Below are positions 16,585 through 24,082 of a stretch of 54,382 nucleotides of DNA, one piece after another (within the stretch, counting starts at the first letter, position 1; every line of letters starts with the position of its first letter). The position numbers and the translations under genes were made by a program. Under the pieces are notes generated by a model. That model made no database searches and was not told the DNA's origin. It was given only the letters and a program-made list of their open reading frames with translations. The DNA lies in the NCBI GenBank assembly GCA_934501115.1, contig CAKSTO010000006.1, positions 1 to 54,382 on the forward strand. Direction: 5' to 3'. This stretch comes from an uncultured Faecalibacterium sp. GTDB taxonomy: Bacteria > Bacillota > Clostridia > Oscillospirales > Ruminococcaceae.

Positions 16585-17808
16585 TCACGCTGCCTTGTCT
16601 GTTTTTGGCACCGTCCGTGCCTGCTGCAGCATGGTCTGTGCAAAAATGCCGTAGCCCCGGGTCGGGTCGTTTACCAGCACATGAGTCACCGCCCCCGCAA
16701 GCCGGCCGTTCTGCACGATGGGGCTGCCGCTCATTCCCTGCACGATGCCGCCAGTCCGGCTGAGCAGCCGCTTGTCTGTGACGCGAAGGATCATATTGCG
16801 GGTCTGGCTGGCATCATTCACCTTTTCAATGCGTACATGGTACGCCTGCGGGGTCTCCCCCGCGATCGTCGTCCAGATCTCCGCGTCCCCGGGCACCACC
16901 TCCTGCGCAAAGGCCATTTCCATTTGCCGCCCGGAAAACGCTGCCCGGGTGGTACCGTAGACTCCATTTTCGCCGTTGATGCAGATCGTTCCCAGCGCGT
17001 GCGTGCTCAGAAATCGTCCCTTCAGTTCACCGGGGCTGCCGACCGTTCCGCTGGTACAGCCAATGATCTGGCATGGCACGATCTCGCCGCTGCGCAGTGC
17101 CACGCTTCTGCCAGTGTCGCTGTCGCTGATCGGATGCCCCAGCCCCGCAAACACTCCGTGCTCTTCCTCTACAAAGGTCATCGTTCCCACCCCTGCCGAG
17201 GAATCCCGCACCCACATCCCGACGCGCCACTGCCCCGCCGATGCATCCCACACCGGCGTCAGCCGTGTCTGACGCTGTTCTCCATTGCGGACGTAGACCA
17301 CATCCAGCTCTTCGCCGTTGGCCGCATCCAGCGCTTCCCGGACAGCATCGTTGGTCTCGGTTGCCGTGCTGCCCATGCGGATCACACGATCTCCCAGCTT
17401 CATTCCGGCTTTTTTGGCGGGATTCACAAGGCCGTCTGCTGTGGTCAGATCTGAAAAACCTACAACAAGTGCGCCCTCCGAGAACATTTTCACTCCAAAG
17501 GGCGTGCCGCAGACGGTCAGCACCGGGCGCTGTTCGACCATCGTACGAATCGTTTTGATCGGGAGCCACCCGCCCAGAGACAGCGTTGCCTGATAACTGC
17601 CCGCAGCCTGTGTGCTGGCCGCATTGCGCGTGCCGCCCGGATGCAGCGGCTCGACCCAGGCAAACCGCGGCAGGGTCAGGCTTTGACCAGGCTCCAGTGT
17701 GACCTCTGAGGGCAGACTGTGCCACAGCCACCCCAGCAGCACAGCCGCAGCCGCCAGACTGTATGCCGCCATGATCCCGCACCCGCGTCGAACCTTTGAC
17801 CTGCGCAT
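16585..17808 (-). CDS. spoIVB: SpoIVB-like S55 serine peptidase with PDZ domain
   Basis: 407 aa. An N-terminal membrane anchor (about residues 11-30, YSLAAAAVLLGWLW) is followed by a PDZ domain (about 125-205, AGMKLGDRVIRMG) and the S55 peptidase with His in GLGHPISDSDTG and the nucleophile Ser in IVQGMSGSPI. NDPTRGYGIF is also conserved. In Bacillus the protease is secreted by the forespore and triggers pro-sigma-K processing. AAAGGGG precedes the ATG. It lies 140 bp before spo0A, the classical neighbour. Confidence 0.93.
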   Translation of the reverse strand: MRRSKVRRGCGIMAAYSLAAAAVLLGWLWHSLPSEVTLEPGQSLTLPRFAWVEPLHPGGTRNAASTQAAGSYQATLSLGGWLPIKTIRTMVEQRPVLTVCGTPFGVKMFSEGALVVGFSDLTTADGLVNPAKKAGMKLGDRVIRMGSTATETNDAVREALDAANGEELDVVYVRNGEQRQTRLTPVWDASAGQWRVGMWVRDSSAGVGTMTFVEEEHGVFAGLGHPISDSDTGRSVALRSGEIVPCQIIGCTSGTVGSPGELKGRFLSTHALGTICINGENGVYGTTRAAFSGRQMEMAFAQEVVPGDAEIWTTIAGETPQAYHVRIEKVNDASQTRNMILRVTDKRLLSRTGGIVQGMSGSPIVQNGRLAGAVTHVLVNDPTRGYGIFAQTMLQQARTVPKTDKAA

Positions 17809-17945
17809 AAAAAGCCCCTTTCCGACCTTCGGTCGAAGCTAGTATGCGCCGCTGCCGTGCAGAATATCAGCACGTTTGGAGATTGACATTTCCGCTCGAA
17901 ACTGTTAGTATATTAAATATATGGTTCCGTTTTGGGGCTTCATCT

Positions 17946-18027
17946 GCGGGTATGGTGGAATTGGCAGACGCGCAGGATTTAGGTTCCTGTGCCGCAAGGC
18001 GTGTGGGTTCGACCCCCACTACCCGCA
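17946..18027 (+). tRNA. tRNA-Leu (anticodon TAG)
   Basis: 7-bp acceptor stem GCGGGTA/TACCCGC, D-arm GGTGGAATTGGCAGAC, anticodon stem CAGGA/TCCTG with loop TTTAGGT (anticodon TAG), a long variable arm typical of Leu, and T-arm GTGGGTTCGACCCCCAC. CCA is not encoded. Confidence 0.96.
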
Positions 18028-18031
18028 TACA

Positions 18032-18074
18032 AAGAAAAGCGCAGTGCGTGATCAAAATGCACTGCGCTTTTCTT
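18032..18074. terminator. Terminator after tRNA-Leu(TAG)
   Basis: AAGAAAAGCGCAGTGC / GCACTGCGCTTTTCTT hairpin with an 11-base loop. T-rich on both strands, it can serve the tRNA and the convergent small gene, whose stop codon it touches. Confidence 0.85.
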
Positions 18075-18264
18075 ATGCTCCGCCTTCCTTTTTCTTTGAC
18101 TCGGCGGCTCTGGTCTGGCGTACTTTTTCTTCCTGCATTTTCTTCACAACAAAAGCCAGCTCCGCCAGTGTCGAAACCGTATAGCAGCCTTCCTCTGACT
18201 TATGAAGCCGGCTCAGGCATTCCTGCAGCTCCGGCGACTCGGAGAAAGCGTTTGGATCCAGCAT
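18073..18264 (-). CDS. Small conserved-looking protein of unknown function
   Basis: 63 aa from the ATG at 18264, which has GAGGTGA upstream; the frame extends to 18294 but without a site. The sequence MLDPNAFSESPELQECLSRL is followed by a predicted helix and a basic tail (KKKEGGA). No domain recognised. It lies upstream of the bidirectional terminator and before the deacetylase in the same orientation, with its own start signals. Confidence 0.6.
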   Translation of the reverse strand: MLDPNAFSESPELQECLSRLHKSEEGCYTVSTLAELAFVVKKMQEEKVRQTRAAESKKKEGGA

Positions 18265-18350
18265 ACTTTTCACCTCACACTGATACTGTATCAAATGACG
18301 CCCGCTGCGTCAATATGCCGCGAAAAAAACCGGATCCCAAACCCCCGGTT

Positions 18351-19205
18351 TTACCCGTTATTTCCGGCTGTCCCCAGCGGCAGTGCTTCGGCCACCGTCA
18401 AAAATGCAAAGCCCTGATCTGCGTACCACCGGATGATATCCGGCAGTGCCTCGGCCGTGGTACGCGTGGAAGAAGAATCGTGCATCAGAACCACGCATTT
18501 CGTCTGTTCCCCGGTCTCCCGCACAACATTGCGGTAAATCGAGTCTGCACTGGGCTTGCCGCCTACGGCGTCCTCTGCACAGACGTTCCAGTCTACCCAC
18601 TGAAAGCCCTTTTGTTCCACCTCCGCCTTGAGCTGTTTCATCAGTCCCCTGCCGCCATAGCGTCGGCTGACCGTGTTGGTGCTGCCGCCCGGGAAGCGCA
18701 GATACCGGATGCTCTCGGCATCCACATAGGGGGCGATCCGTTCTTTCAGCAGATCGATATCCCGCCAGTAGGCGTCTGCGCTCTCGTAGATCTCGCTGTA
18801 TTCGTGGGACGCCGAGTGCAGCGCGATCTGGTGCCCGGCCTTGGAGGCCTCGGTGAGCAGAGGCAGATATTTTTCATTGTAGCCGGTCGCCACCACAAAA
18901 AACGTTGCGTGCACCCCGGCAGCGTTCAGCGCAGAAAGCACGTCTGGCGTGGTTCTGCTGGGGCCGTCGTCAAAGGTCAGGCAGACCCATTTTTCCGGCA
19001 CAGCAGCTGTTTCTGGCGCAGCCCCCGCGAACGCGGATACTGCCGCAGAAAAGGGTGATCCGTCCGGTGCCGGGGTCAGATCCTGTGCGCTGCACCCGAC
19101 AAAACGATCCTGCACACCGGATGTGAACCCTAGAAGGAGCGCAAAAAGCAAAATCGTTGCAAACCGTGTCCTTCTGCGCTTGGCGCGGTACTCTGAGAGT
19201 TTCAT
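18351..19205 (-). CDS. Secreted polysaccharide deacetylase (NodB/CE4 family)
   Basis: 284 aa from the ATG at 19205 (GGGAGG upstream; a TTG two codons earlier is possible). A basic N-terminus and hydrophobic segment (about residues 13-31) form a signal peptide or membrane anchor. The NodB domain has all motifs: TFDDGPS with the metal/base Asp pair, HSASHEYSE with the His ligands, RFPGGSTN, DWNV and LMHDS. It would remove acetyl groups from cell-wall polysaccharide outside the cell; sporulation-linked members of the family exist. It appears to be a single gene. Confidence 0.93.
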   Translation of the reverse strand: MKLSEYRAKRRRTRFATILLFALLLGFTSGVQDRFVGCSAQDLTPAPDGSPFSAAVSAFAGAAPETAAVPEKWVCLTFDDGPSRTTPDVLSALNAAGVHATFFVVATGYNEKYLPLLTEASKAGHQIALHSASHEYSEIYESADAYWRDIDLLKERIAPYVDAESIRYLRFPGGSTNTVSRRYGGRGLMKQLKAEVEQKGFQWVDWNVCAEDAVGGKPSADSIYRNVVRETGEQTKCVVLMHDSSSTRTTAEALPDIIRWYADQGFAFLTVAEALPLGTAGNNG

Positions 19206-19400
19206 GTACAAAACCTCCCTTGTACGTTGTTTTGCTTACGGAACCGCTTTTATATAAATATGACCGCCGAAAAAATCTATGAAAAACAGGAAAAGAGCTT
19301 GACTATCCGGGAGAAATGTGTTAGTATATTTGAGCAGTCCGCGGCAGGGTTTCACACCTCAGAAACCAGAGAAACTGTCGGCTCAGGATTGGATTGATTC

Positions 19401-19484
19401 GCGAGGGTGGCGGAACTGGCAGACGCGCACGTTTGAGGTGCGTGTGGTTTATCCTTGGGGGTTCGAGTCCCCTCCCTCGCACCA
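19401..19484 (+). tRNA. tRNA-Leu (anticodon GAG), prophage attachment locus
   Basis: Acceptor GCGAGGG/CCCTCGC, anticodon stem CACGT/GCGTG with loop TTGAGGT (anticodon GAG), long variable arm, T-arm GGGGTTCGAGTCCCC, and an encoded 3' CCA (19482-19484). The prophage integrase begins 192 bp downstream and points toward the tRNA, so the 3' end of this gene is the likely attL core. The attR copy would lie beyond the right edge. Confidence 0.95.
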
Positions 19485-19490
19485 AAGAAT

Positions 19491-19534
19491 ACCCGCGAAG
19501 TTACGTTGAAAATTCGTAGCTTCGCGGGTTTTTC
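19491..19534 (+). terminator. Terminator after tRNA-Leu(GAG)
   Basis: ACCCGCGAAG / CTTCGCGGGT with an inner TACG/CGTA stem, followed by TTTTT (19491-19534). Confidence 0.88.
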
Positions 19535-19550
19535 GTTTTTGGCAGTGGTC

Positions 19551-19580
19551 AGATACTGCCAGATACTGCCCAATACTGCC
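19551..19580. repeat. Three 10-bp direct repeats, probable integrase arm sites
   Basis: AGATACTGCC, AGATACTGCC and CAATACTGCC stand head to tail between the tRNA and the integrase gene, with a similar GGCAGTGGTC just before. Tandem 10-bp repeats beside an attachment site are typical arm-type integrase or excisionase sites. Confidence 0.6.
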
Positions 19581-19613
19581 CGATTTTGCGGGGGCATTGT
19601 AGTGAGAGTGTAG

Positions 19614-19661
19614 TGTAAAAAGTTGACCCGGAGAGCCAGTTTTCACCGTGCTCTCCGGGTC
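19614..19661 (-). terminator. Terminator of the prophage integrase gene
   Basis: GACCCGGAGAGC (19625-19636) pairs with GCTCTCCGGGTC (19650-19661); a T-run follows on the minus strand. It lies 14 bp past the integrase stop. Confidence 0.88.
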
Positions 19662-19675
19662 AGATTGTAGGAAAA

Positions 19676-20839
19676 TTAAAGTTTCCCGCTCACGTAAGCG
19701 TCCAGCTGAGCCGTGTACCGGGCGTTTTCCTTCTCCCGCAGATGCTGGTAGATGCGCCGGGTGGTCATGATGTCCGAGTGGCCCAGGAGCTGCTGCGCCA
19801 CCATATCCGGCACACCCGCGTAAAACAGGTTCGTGGCAAACAGGTGCCGGAACTGGTGGGCCGTGACCAACGGTTTGTACACGACCCTCTCCACGATCCG
19901 CTCCGGACGGTTCTGGTATGCGGGCATCTTCGTTGTGCGGGTGTAGCTCTCACACAGCCCCAGCTCTCGGCAGTACAACATCCATTGATGGCTGTACTGA
20001 CACTGGGTAAGCGGCTTGCTTGTGCCGGACAGAACATAGTCCTCCGGCTGGTGCGCAGCCTTCCCGGCTTCTAGCAAGGGCCGCAGCGGCGTCAGGATGG
20101 GGATGCTGCGGTAGGCCTTCTCTGTTTTCAGCAGCTCCCGGTAGGGCTGATTATGATCCCACGGCATGGCCTGCACAGGCGTGATCTTACCCTCATCCAG
20201 ATCCACGTCCTTCCACTGCAGACCGTTCGCCTCGCCCATGCGCAGCCCGGTGTACTCAAACAGCCACGCCCAGAAGCCGCAGTCCTCCGGGTGGGCGTTG
20301 ATCAGATCACGCTGTTCCTCAGTGGGCTCCACCCTGCGGCCATCCTTAAGCCCGGCGGGCAGCTTCGCCAGCAGCACAGGGTTTCCGGTGCCATGGTAGT
20401 TTGCGCACCAATAGGTGAAGATGCAGGACAGCACGCTCTTTGCGTTTTTGATGGTGTGCTTGCTCTTGCCCTTCATCTTCAGGTGCGCCAGATACCCGCC
20501 CACCGCTTGGGCGTCGATGTCGTTCATCACAGTATCGCCGAAGTAGGCTCTGGCAGGGGCAAAGTGCTTCTTGTAGGCGTTCACCGTGCCCCGGCGCACC
20601 GGCTTCTCTGGCCCTCGGATATACTCTTCATACGCCACCGATACCACCCGGAACGTGTAGCGCTTCTCCCTCGGATCCATGCACTCCAGCTTATACGCCA
20701 GCACCGCGTCCTGATATTTCCGCTCTGCCTCGGTCTTGGTCTTGCCGTAAAACACCCGGGACTTTGGCAGCCCCACCGACCGGTGGATGCAGACGCCGCC
20801 ATCCGGGCGCTTTGCGGGCTGCTTCTTTGATTCAGCCAT
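19676..20839 (-). CDS. int: Prophage tyrosine integrase
   Basis: 387 aa from the ATG at 20839 (GGAGGTG 8 bases upstream; the longer frame to 20866 lacks a site). It has an N-terminal arm-binding region, a SAM-like core-binding domain (about 70-175) and a catalytic domain with Arg in YTGLRMGEANGL, AHQFRH (HxxR) and LLGHSDIMTTRRIYQHL (His and the Tyr nucleophile). All catalytic residues appear present. It reads toward tRNA-Leu(GAG), consistent with integration at that tRNA. Confidence 0.96.
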   Translation of the reverse strand: MAESKKQPAKRPDGGVCIHRSVGLPKSRVFYGKTKTEAERKYQDAVLAYKLECMDPREKRYTFRVVSVAYEEYIRGPEKPVRRGTVNAYKKHFAPARAYFGDTVMNDIDAQAVGGYLAHLKMKGKSKHTIKNAKSVLSCIFTYWCANYHGTGNPVLLAKLPAGLKDGRRVEPTEEQRDLINAHPEDCGFWAWLFEYTGLRMGEANGLQWKDVDLDEGKITPVQAMPWDHNQPYRELLKTEKAYRSIPILTPLRPLLEAGKAAHQPEDYVLSGTSKPLTQCQYSHQWMLYCRELGLCESYTRTTKMPAYQNRPERIVERVVYKPLVTAHQFRHLFATNLFYAGVPDMVAQQLLGHSDIMTTRRIYQHLREKENARYTAQLDAYVSGKL

Positions 20840-20867
20840 AAAAATAACACCTCCATAAGGGTACACT

Positions 20868-20984
20868 TTGACAAGCCTGCCCGGAGGTGCTACAATACAG
20901 ATGTCTGGTCTGGCATTGCCCCGCCTCTGGGTAAGCCGATCTGTTCAAACGCTCTCGGTGTTGGTAGCACCGAGAGCGTTTTTG
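20868..20984 (+). ncRNA. Predicted small RNA between integrase and repressor
   Basis: A near-consensus promoter, TTGACA (20868-20873), 17 bp, TACAAT (20891-20896), is followed about 53 bp later by a strong terminator: AACGCTCTCGGTG / CACCGAGAGCGTT with a 7-base loop and T-run (20948-20984). The transcript would start near 20902 and be about 80 nt, with no start codon behind a ribosome site. It runs opposite to the integrase and repressor genes. Function unknown; regulatory RNA of the lysogeny region is inference. Confidence 0.6.
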
Positions 20985-21075
20985 CATTTTTCAGGTTCAG
21001 CTGCCGCATACAAACCTGCGCAACGTTCGCATACGGCTGCAACAAAATTCTAGTTGATTGCAACAATAAGTGCAA

Positions 21076-21265
21076 TACAAACTTTGTAGACACGAAAAAG
21101 TGAGTGTTCATGCGGGTTTTCGAGCTTTTGTCTACAATGTCTACTCAACCTCTTATCCTGACCCTGAACAGAAGAAAAGAAGAGTATACGCACGCGAGAA
21201 CGCGCTTGATGCCCGCACGCGTAGGGTTTATAGGAATTTCTGTAGTCATTGTTACAGGTATGCAG
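21076..21265. repeat. Dispersed 190-bp element, copy 1
   Basis: Non-coding stretch between the predicted small RNA and the repressor stop. It aligns without gaps over 190 bp to 46560-46749 (roughly 80 percent by eye), including a 25-bp core (21091-21115, starts CACGAAAAAG, ends GTTCATGCGG) also found at 31965-31989. Upstream there are GCATAC and GCAACAA repeats (21008-21080). An open frame is shared between copies 1 and 2 but broken in copy 3. Confidence 0.75.
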
Positions 21266-21272
21266 AGGGCGG

Positions 21273-21950
21273 TCAGCCGATCCAGTGCATCCAGCCTACG
21301 GCCTTGCCCTCGATCTGCACGTCGTTCATTTCCTCCCGGCGACGGATGATCGATTCAAAGGCAGGGTTCTCCGGCCGCAGCTCGATATAATCACTGTGCA
21401 GGTACACCCGCTTCAGTGTAGCTTCCTCCCCTATTCGCACAGCCGCGATCTCGCCGTTCTCCACTTCGGGCTGGATACGGATATACACCACGTCCCCATC
21501 GTGGATGCCCGCGCCGATCATGCTCTCGCCCTTGCACTTCAGGGCAAAGTCGCAGCGCATATCCTCCGGGGCATCCACGTCACCCTCGCGGTTCTGGATC
21601 GCAGTGATGGGGTCGCCGCAGGCGATCGCGCCGATCAGCGGCACCTTTTTCATCTTCGGCAGCGGCATGAAGCCCGGAGGGATGGTGGGCTTTTTATCGG
21701 CCTGCGTGGGGGCGCTGAGCCTTTCTCTTTCAGGTGGAACATCGTAGCCCATCAACCAGGCCTCCGACACGTCCAGCACACGAGCAAGCTCATACACAGC
21801 ATCCTGCTTTCCTTCCCAGTCGCCCTTCAGGTAGTGAGAGATGCTGTATTTAGAGATTCCAGAGCGGGTAGCCAATTCGATCTGCTTCATCCTGCGCAGA
21901 TCCAGTCCTTCCCGTAGGCGCTGCGCAAAGGTCGCGGTCTTCTTCGTCAT
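21273..21950 (-). CDS. CI-like repressor with LexA/S24 peptidase domain
   Basis: 225 aa; AAAGGAG upstream of the ATG. The N-terminal XRE helix-turn-helix (IELATRSGISKYSISHYLKGD) is followed by a linker and an S24 domain: cleavage region GAIACGDP, catalytic Ser in CKGESMIGAG and Lys in EATLKRVY. RecA-stimulated self-cleavage would induce the prophage after DNA damage. It is transcribed divergently from the Cro-like gene across four TTGCGAA-type operators and probably represses both promoters. Confidence 0.95.
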   Translation of the reverse strand: MTKKTATFAQRLREGLDLRRMKQIELATRSGISKYSISHYLKGDWEGKQDAVYELARVLDVSEAWLMGYDVPPERERLSAPTQADKKPTIPPGFMPLPKMKKVPLIGAIACGDPITAIQNREGDVDAPEDMRCDFALKCKGESMIGAGIHDGDVVYIRIQPEVENGEIAAVRIGEEATLKRVYLHSDYIELRPENPAFESIIRRREEMNDVQIEGKAVGWMHWIG

Positions 21951-21982
21951 AATGGCGGCTCCTTTCTTTACGTTCTGGTGTA

Positions 21983-22098
21983 AGTATAATATACCGGTTG
22001 CGAAAAATCAATACCAATTGCGAATTAGATTGTGAAATCTCTATTTTTGTGTTGACATTTCGCAATTGCCGCGTTATACTATGGTCGTGGTTGCGAAA
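21983..22098. promoter_or_regulatory. Lysis-lysogeny switch: divergent promoters and four operators
   Basis: Minus-strand promoter for the repressor: TTGATT (22011-22006), 17 bp, TATACT (21988-21983). Plus-strand early promoter: TTGACA (22052-22057), 17 bp, TATACT (22075-22080). TTGCGAA-type sites at 21998-22005, 22018-22024, 22058-22065 (inverted) and 22091-22098 fall in or beside the promoter spacers; the last lies in GTGG-TTGCGAAA-CCAC. The arrangement fits repression of both promoters by CI and Cro-like proteins. Confidence 0.88.
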
Positions 22099-22128
22099 CC
22101 ACAACACTACGGATAGGAGGTGAAAACT

Positions 22129-22350
22129 ATGCCCACCATGGATTACACCCTGCTGCGCGGGCGCATCCGCGATTGCGGAATGACCCAGAAGGATTTAGCG
22201 GAAAAAGCTGGGATCAGTGAAGGGCAGTTCTGCCAGAAGCTGGCCGGGAATTTTGCATTTCGCCAGGACGAGATCGACCGAATTTGCGCCTTGCTGAGCA
22301 TTTCGCCCGCAGACATTGGCCGCTACTTCTTTTTACCAAAAAAGTTGTGA
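22129..22350 (+). CDS. Cro-like HTH protein (DUF739-type)
   Basis: 73 aa; the ATG at 22129 follows GGAGGTG by 6 bases, better than the GTG at 22120. Sequence MDYTLLRGRIRDCGMTQKDL, then AEKAGISEGQFCQKLAG, is a Cro/C1-type helix-turn-helix resembling DUF739 proteins of Firmicute phages, ending IGRYFFLPKKL. First gene of the early operon, it likely competes with the repressor for the TTGCGAA operators. Confidence 0.85.
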   Translation: MPTMDYTLLRGRIRDCGMTQKDLAEKAGISEGQFCQKLAGNFAFRQDEIDRICALLSISPADIGRYFFLPKKL

Positions 22351-22378
22351 TTTAACAACATTCAAGGAGTAACCACAC

Positions 22379-22588
22379 ATGAAACGCCCAGACGCCTGGC
22401 ACGACGCGTATCGCGCCATCTACTCCACCACCGGATGCATCCGGCTGACCGTAACGCAGGCCGCTGCCCAGATGGGCACCAGCCCGAAGCGGGTCACGCA
22501 GCAGTATCCGTATGGTTGGAGCGGTCAGGGCCGGGGCAAGACCATCCGGCTGGACACCCTGCTGGATCAGGAATTCAAACTTTACTGA
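22379..22588 (+). CDS. Small phage protein with possible winged-HTH/excisionase fold
   Basis: 69 aa, AAGGAG upstream. LTVTQAAAQMGTSPKRVTQQ resembles the DNA-binding helix pair of excisionase/MerR-like proteins, and GKTIRLDTLLDQEF fits the end of such a domain. It could be the phage excisionase or an early regulator; identity not established. It lies 28 bp behind the Cro-like gene in the early operon. Confidence 0.65.
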   Translation: MKRPDAWHDAYRAIYSTTGCIRLTVTQAAAQMGTSPKRVTQQYPYGWSGQGRGKTIRLDTLLDQEFKLY

Positions 22589-22600
22589 GGAGGAATCCGC

Positions 22601-22891
22601 ATGAAACTCACATCTGACCACTTTCTTTACGCTGCCGGGGCTTGCCTCGGCGCCGGGCTGGCGCTGATTCTTTTCGGCGCAGGCCGTCTGCTGAACCATC
22701 AGCCCGGCGATACCATGCTCACAGCGGGCGGCATTGTGCTGCTGATTGGGCTGGCGCTGTACCGGCTCAGCGACGCGGTCGCCGCCGAAGAGGAGCGCCG
22801 CCGCCCGAAGTACGGCAAAATCCGGCGCAATCACGCCCGCAATGCGGAGTACCCCGCGCTGCCCGAATGCAGCAGCCGCAGGGACGCATGA
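22601..22891 (+). CDS. Small membrane protein with two transmembrane segments
   Basis: 96 aa, GAGGAGG upstream. Hydrophobic segments at about residues 9-27 (GAGLALILFGAG) and 38-56 (GGIVLLIGLALYRL), then a basic cytosolic tail (EEERRRPKYGKIRRN). No family recognised. Early lysogeny-side membrane proteins can act in superinfection exclusion, but this is only a possibility. Confidence 0.7.
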   Translation: MKLTSDHFLYAAGACLGAGLALILFGAGRLLNHQPGDTMLTAGGIVLLIGLALYRLSDAVAAEEERRRPKYGKIRRNHARNAEYPALPECSSRRDA

Positions 22892-22905
22892 GAGGAGGAC
22901 ACACG

Positions 22906-23262
22906 ATGTTTAACGACAAACGCAGGGGCGACATTTGGTGGGCGCAGGACACCGCCCACAAACGCGAGGACACCTGCCTGATCCGGGGCGACCGACCGGT
23001 GGTGATCGTCAGCAGCGACGAAGTCAACTGCAACACGCGCATCATTACGGTGGTTCCCCTGACTTCCAGCCCGGCGCAGCTGGCCTGCGGCGATGGCACC
23101 TACGATCAGGTTCTTCTGACCGGATACGGCGCACCGAGTATGGCCATGACCCGGCAGGTGCACGCAGTGGACACTGACGATCTAACCGAGTACCGGGGGC
23201 ATCTGACCGACGCCGATATGCTCCGGCTGGACGCGGCCCTCCGCCGTGCACTGGGGGTATGA
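22906..23262 (+). CDS. MazF/PemK-like protein without an adjacent antitoxin
   Basis: 118 aa from the ATG at 22906 (AGAGGAGG upstream). RRGDIWWAQDT, GDRPVVIVSSDEVNCN, TVVPLTSSPAQ and the loop before TRQVHAVD follow the MazF/PemK fold, whose members are mRNA interferases or bind gyrase. The genes on both sides do not look like MazE. It overlaps the next gene (ATGA), so it belongs to the early operon. It may be a catalytically altered relative with a phage role. Confidence 0.75.
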   Translation: MFNDKRRGDIWWAQDTAHKREDTCLIRGDRPVVIVSSDEVNCNTRIITVVPLTSSPAQLACGDGTYDQVLLTGYGAPSMAMTRQVHAVDTDDLTEYRGHLTDADMLRLDAALRRALGV

Positions 23263-23462
23263 AATGGTACACGGCCTACCTCCACCGGACGGAGGAGATT
23301 CTCGCCTGCGGCACCGCAAAGCAGGTAGCCGACGCCCTAGGGATGAAGATGGGCAGCTTTTACACTGCCATCTCCCGGAGCCGGACATGGAAAAACCGGA
23401 AATACGATTTTGTAGTCGAGGACATCGACGATCACAAGTTTGAAAAGGAGTACGCGATATGA
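23259..23462 (+). CDS. Small phage protein, possible DNA-binding
   Basis: 67 aa. The ATG overlaps the stop of the MazF-like gene and its own end overlaps the next start (ATGA), showing translational coupling. TAKQVADALGMKMGSFYTAI looks like a helix-turn-helix core, the rest is charged. No family name recognised. Confidence 0.7.
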   Translation: MKWYTAYLHRTEEILACGTAKQVADALGMKMGSFYTAISRSRTWKNRKYDFVVEDIDDHKFEKEYAI

Positions 23463-24082
23463 AGACGCTTAAAGTCAGATTGACCTTCACCGAGCCGCTG
23501 CTCGGCACCTGGCCTGCCAACCAGAACGTGGCCCGCGAGTACATCGCGTCCAAGGGCCCGGACGCTGCCACCATCGAGGATGAAGTGGCTGCCTTGGGTG
23601 CGGACGCCGCAGCCGACAAGGCGATGACAGTATTTCCCCGCAACGAGGCCGGACAGCCCATCCTCTACGATTACCAAGTTAAGGGGTTCTTTAAGGACTC
23701 CTGCGGTATGCTGGGCCGCATCGGCGGCAAGGACGAGAAGGGCAAGAAGAAAGCCGTGAACGAATCCGGCAAGCTGACCGCCTACAAGAAGATCATCGAC
23801 GGCCTGATCTTTGTCGGGCCCCGCCAGATTCCCCTGACCCTCAACGGAGAAATGACCGAGTGCCAGCGCCCCCTGCGGGCCCAGACAGCCCAGGGTGAGC
23901 GCGTGAGCCTGGCCAACTCCGAAGAGATTCCCGCGGGCAGCACCTGCGAGTTCGAGATCACCTGCATGGACGATGCCCACGAAAAGGCGGTTCTGGAATG
24001 GTTGGATTACGGCAAGCTCCGGGGCCTGGGCCAGTGGCGCAACAGCGGCAAGGGCCGCTTCACCTACGAGCTTCTCGGCTGA
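23459..24082 (+). CDS. Phage protein with RAMP-like C-terminal motif, unknown function
   Basis: 207 aa; AAAAGGAG upstream. It starts MKTLKVRLTFTEPLLG and ends LRGLGQWRNSGKGRFTYELLG. The glycine-rich G-x-G-Q-W-R-x-S-G-K-G-R-F segment after a helix resembles the closing loop of RAMP (Cas7-like) RNA-binding folds; this is resemblance by eye only. Proteins of this size at this place in Firmicute prophages are common and unnamed. It is coupled to the preceding small gene. Confidence 0.8.
   Translation: MKTLKVRLTFTEPLLGTWPANQNVAREYIASKGPDAATIEDEVAALGADAAADKAMTVFPRNEAGQPILYDYQVKGFFKDSCGMLGRIGGKDEKGKKKAVNESGKLTAYKKIIDGLIFVGPRQIPLTLNGEMTECQRPLRAQTAQGERVSLANSEEIPAGSTCEFEITCMDDAHEKAVLEWLDYGKLRGLGQWRNSGKGRFTYELLG

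Noticed and set aside
21104..21349. Open frame starting MRVF in dispersed copy 1, with a matching frame in copy 2 (46594-46794)
   Set aside because: The frame is shared by copies 1 and 2 but ends early in copy 3, lacks a good ribosome site, and in copy 1 runs into the repressor gene. Similarity is better explained at the DNA level, though a small peptide is not fully excluded.
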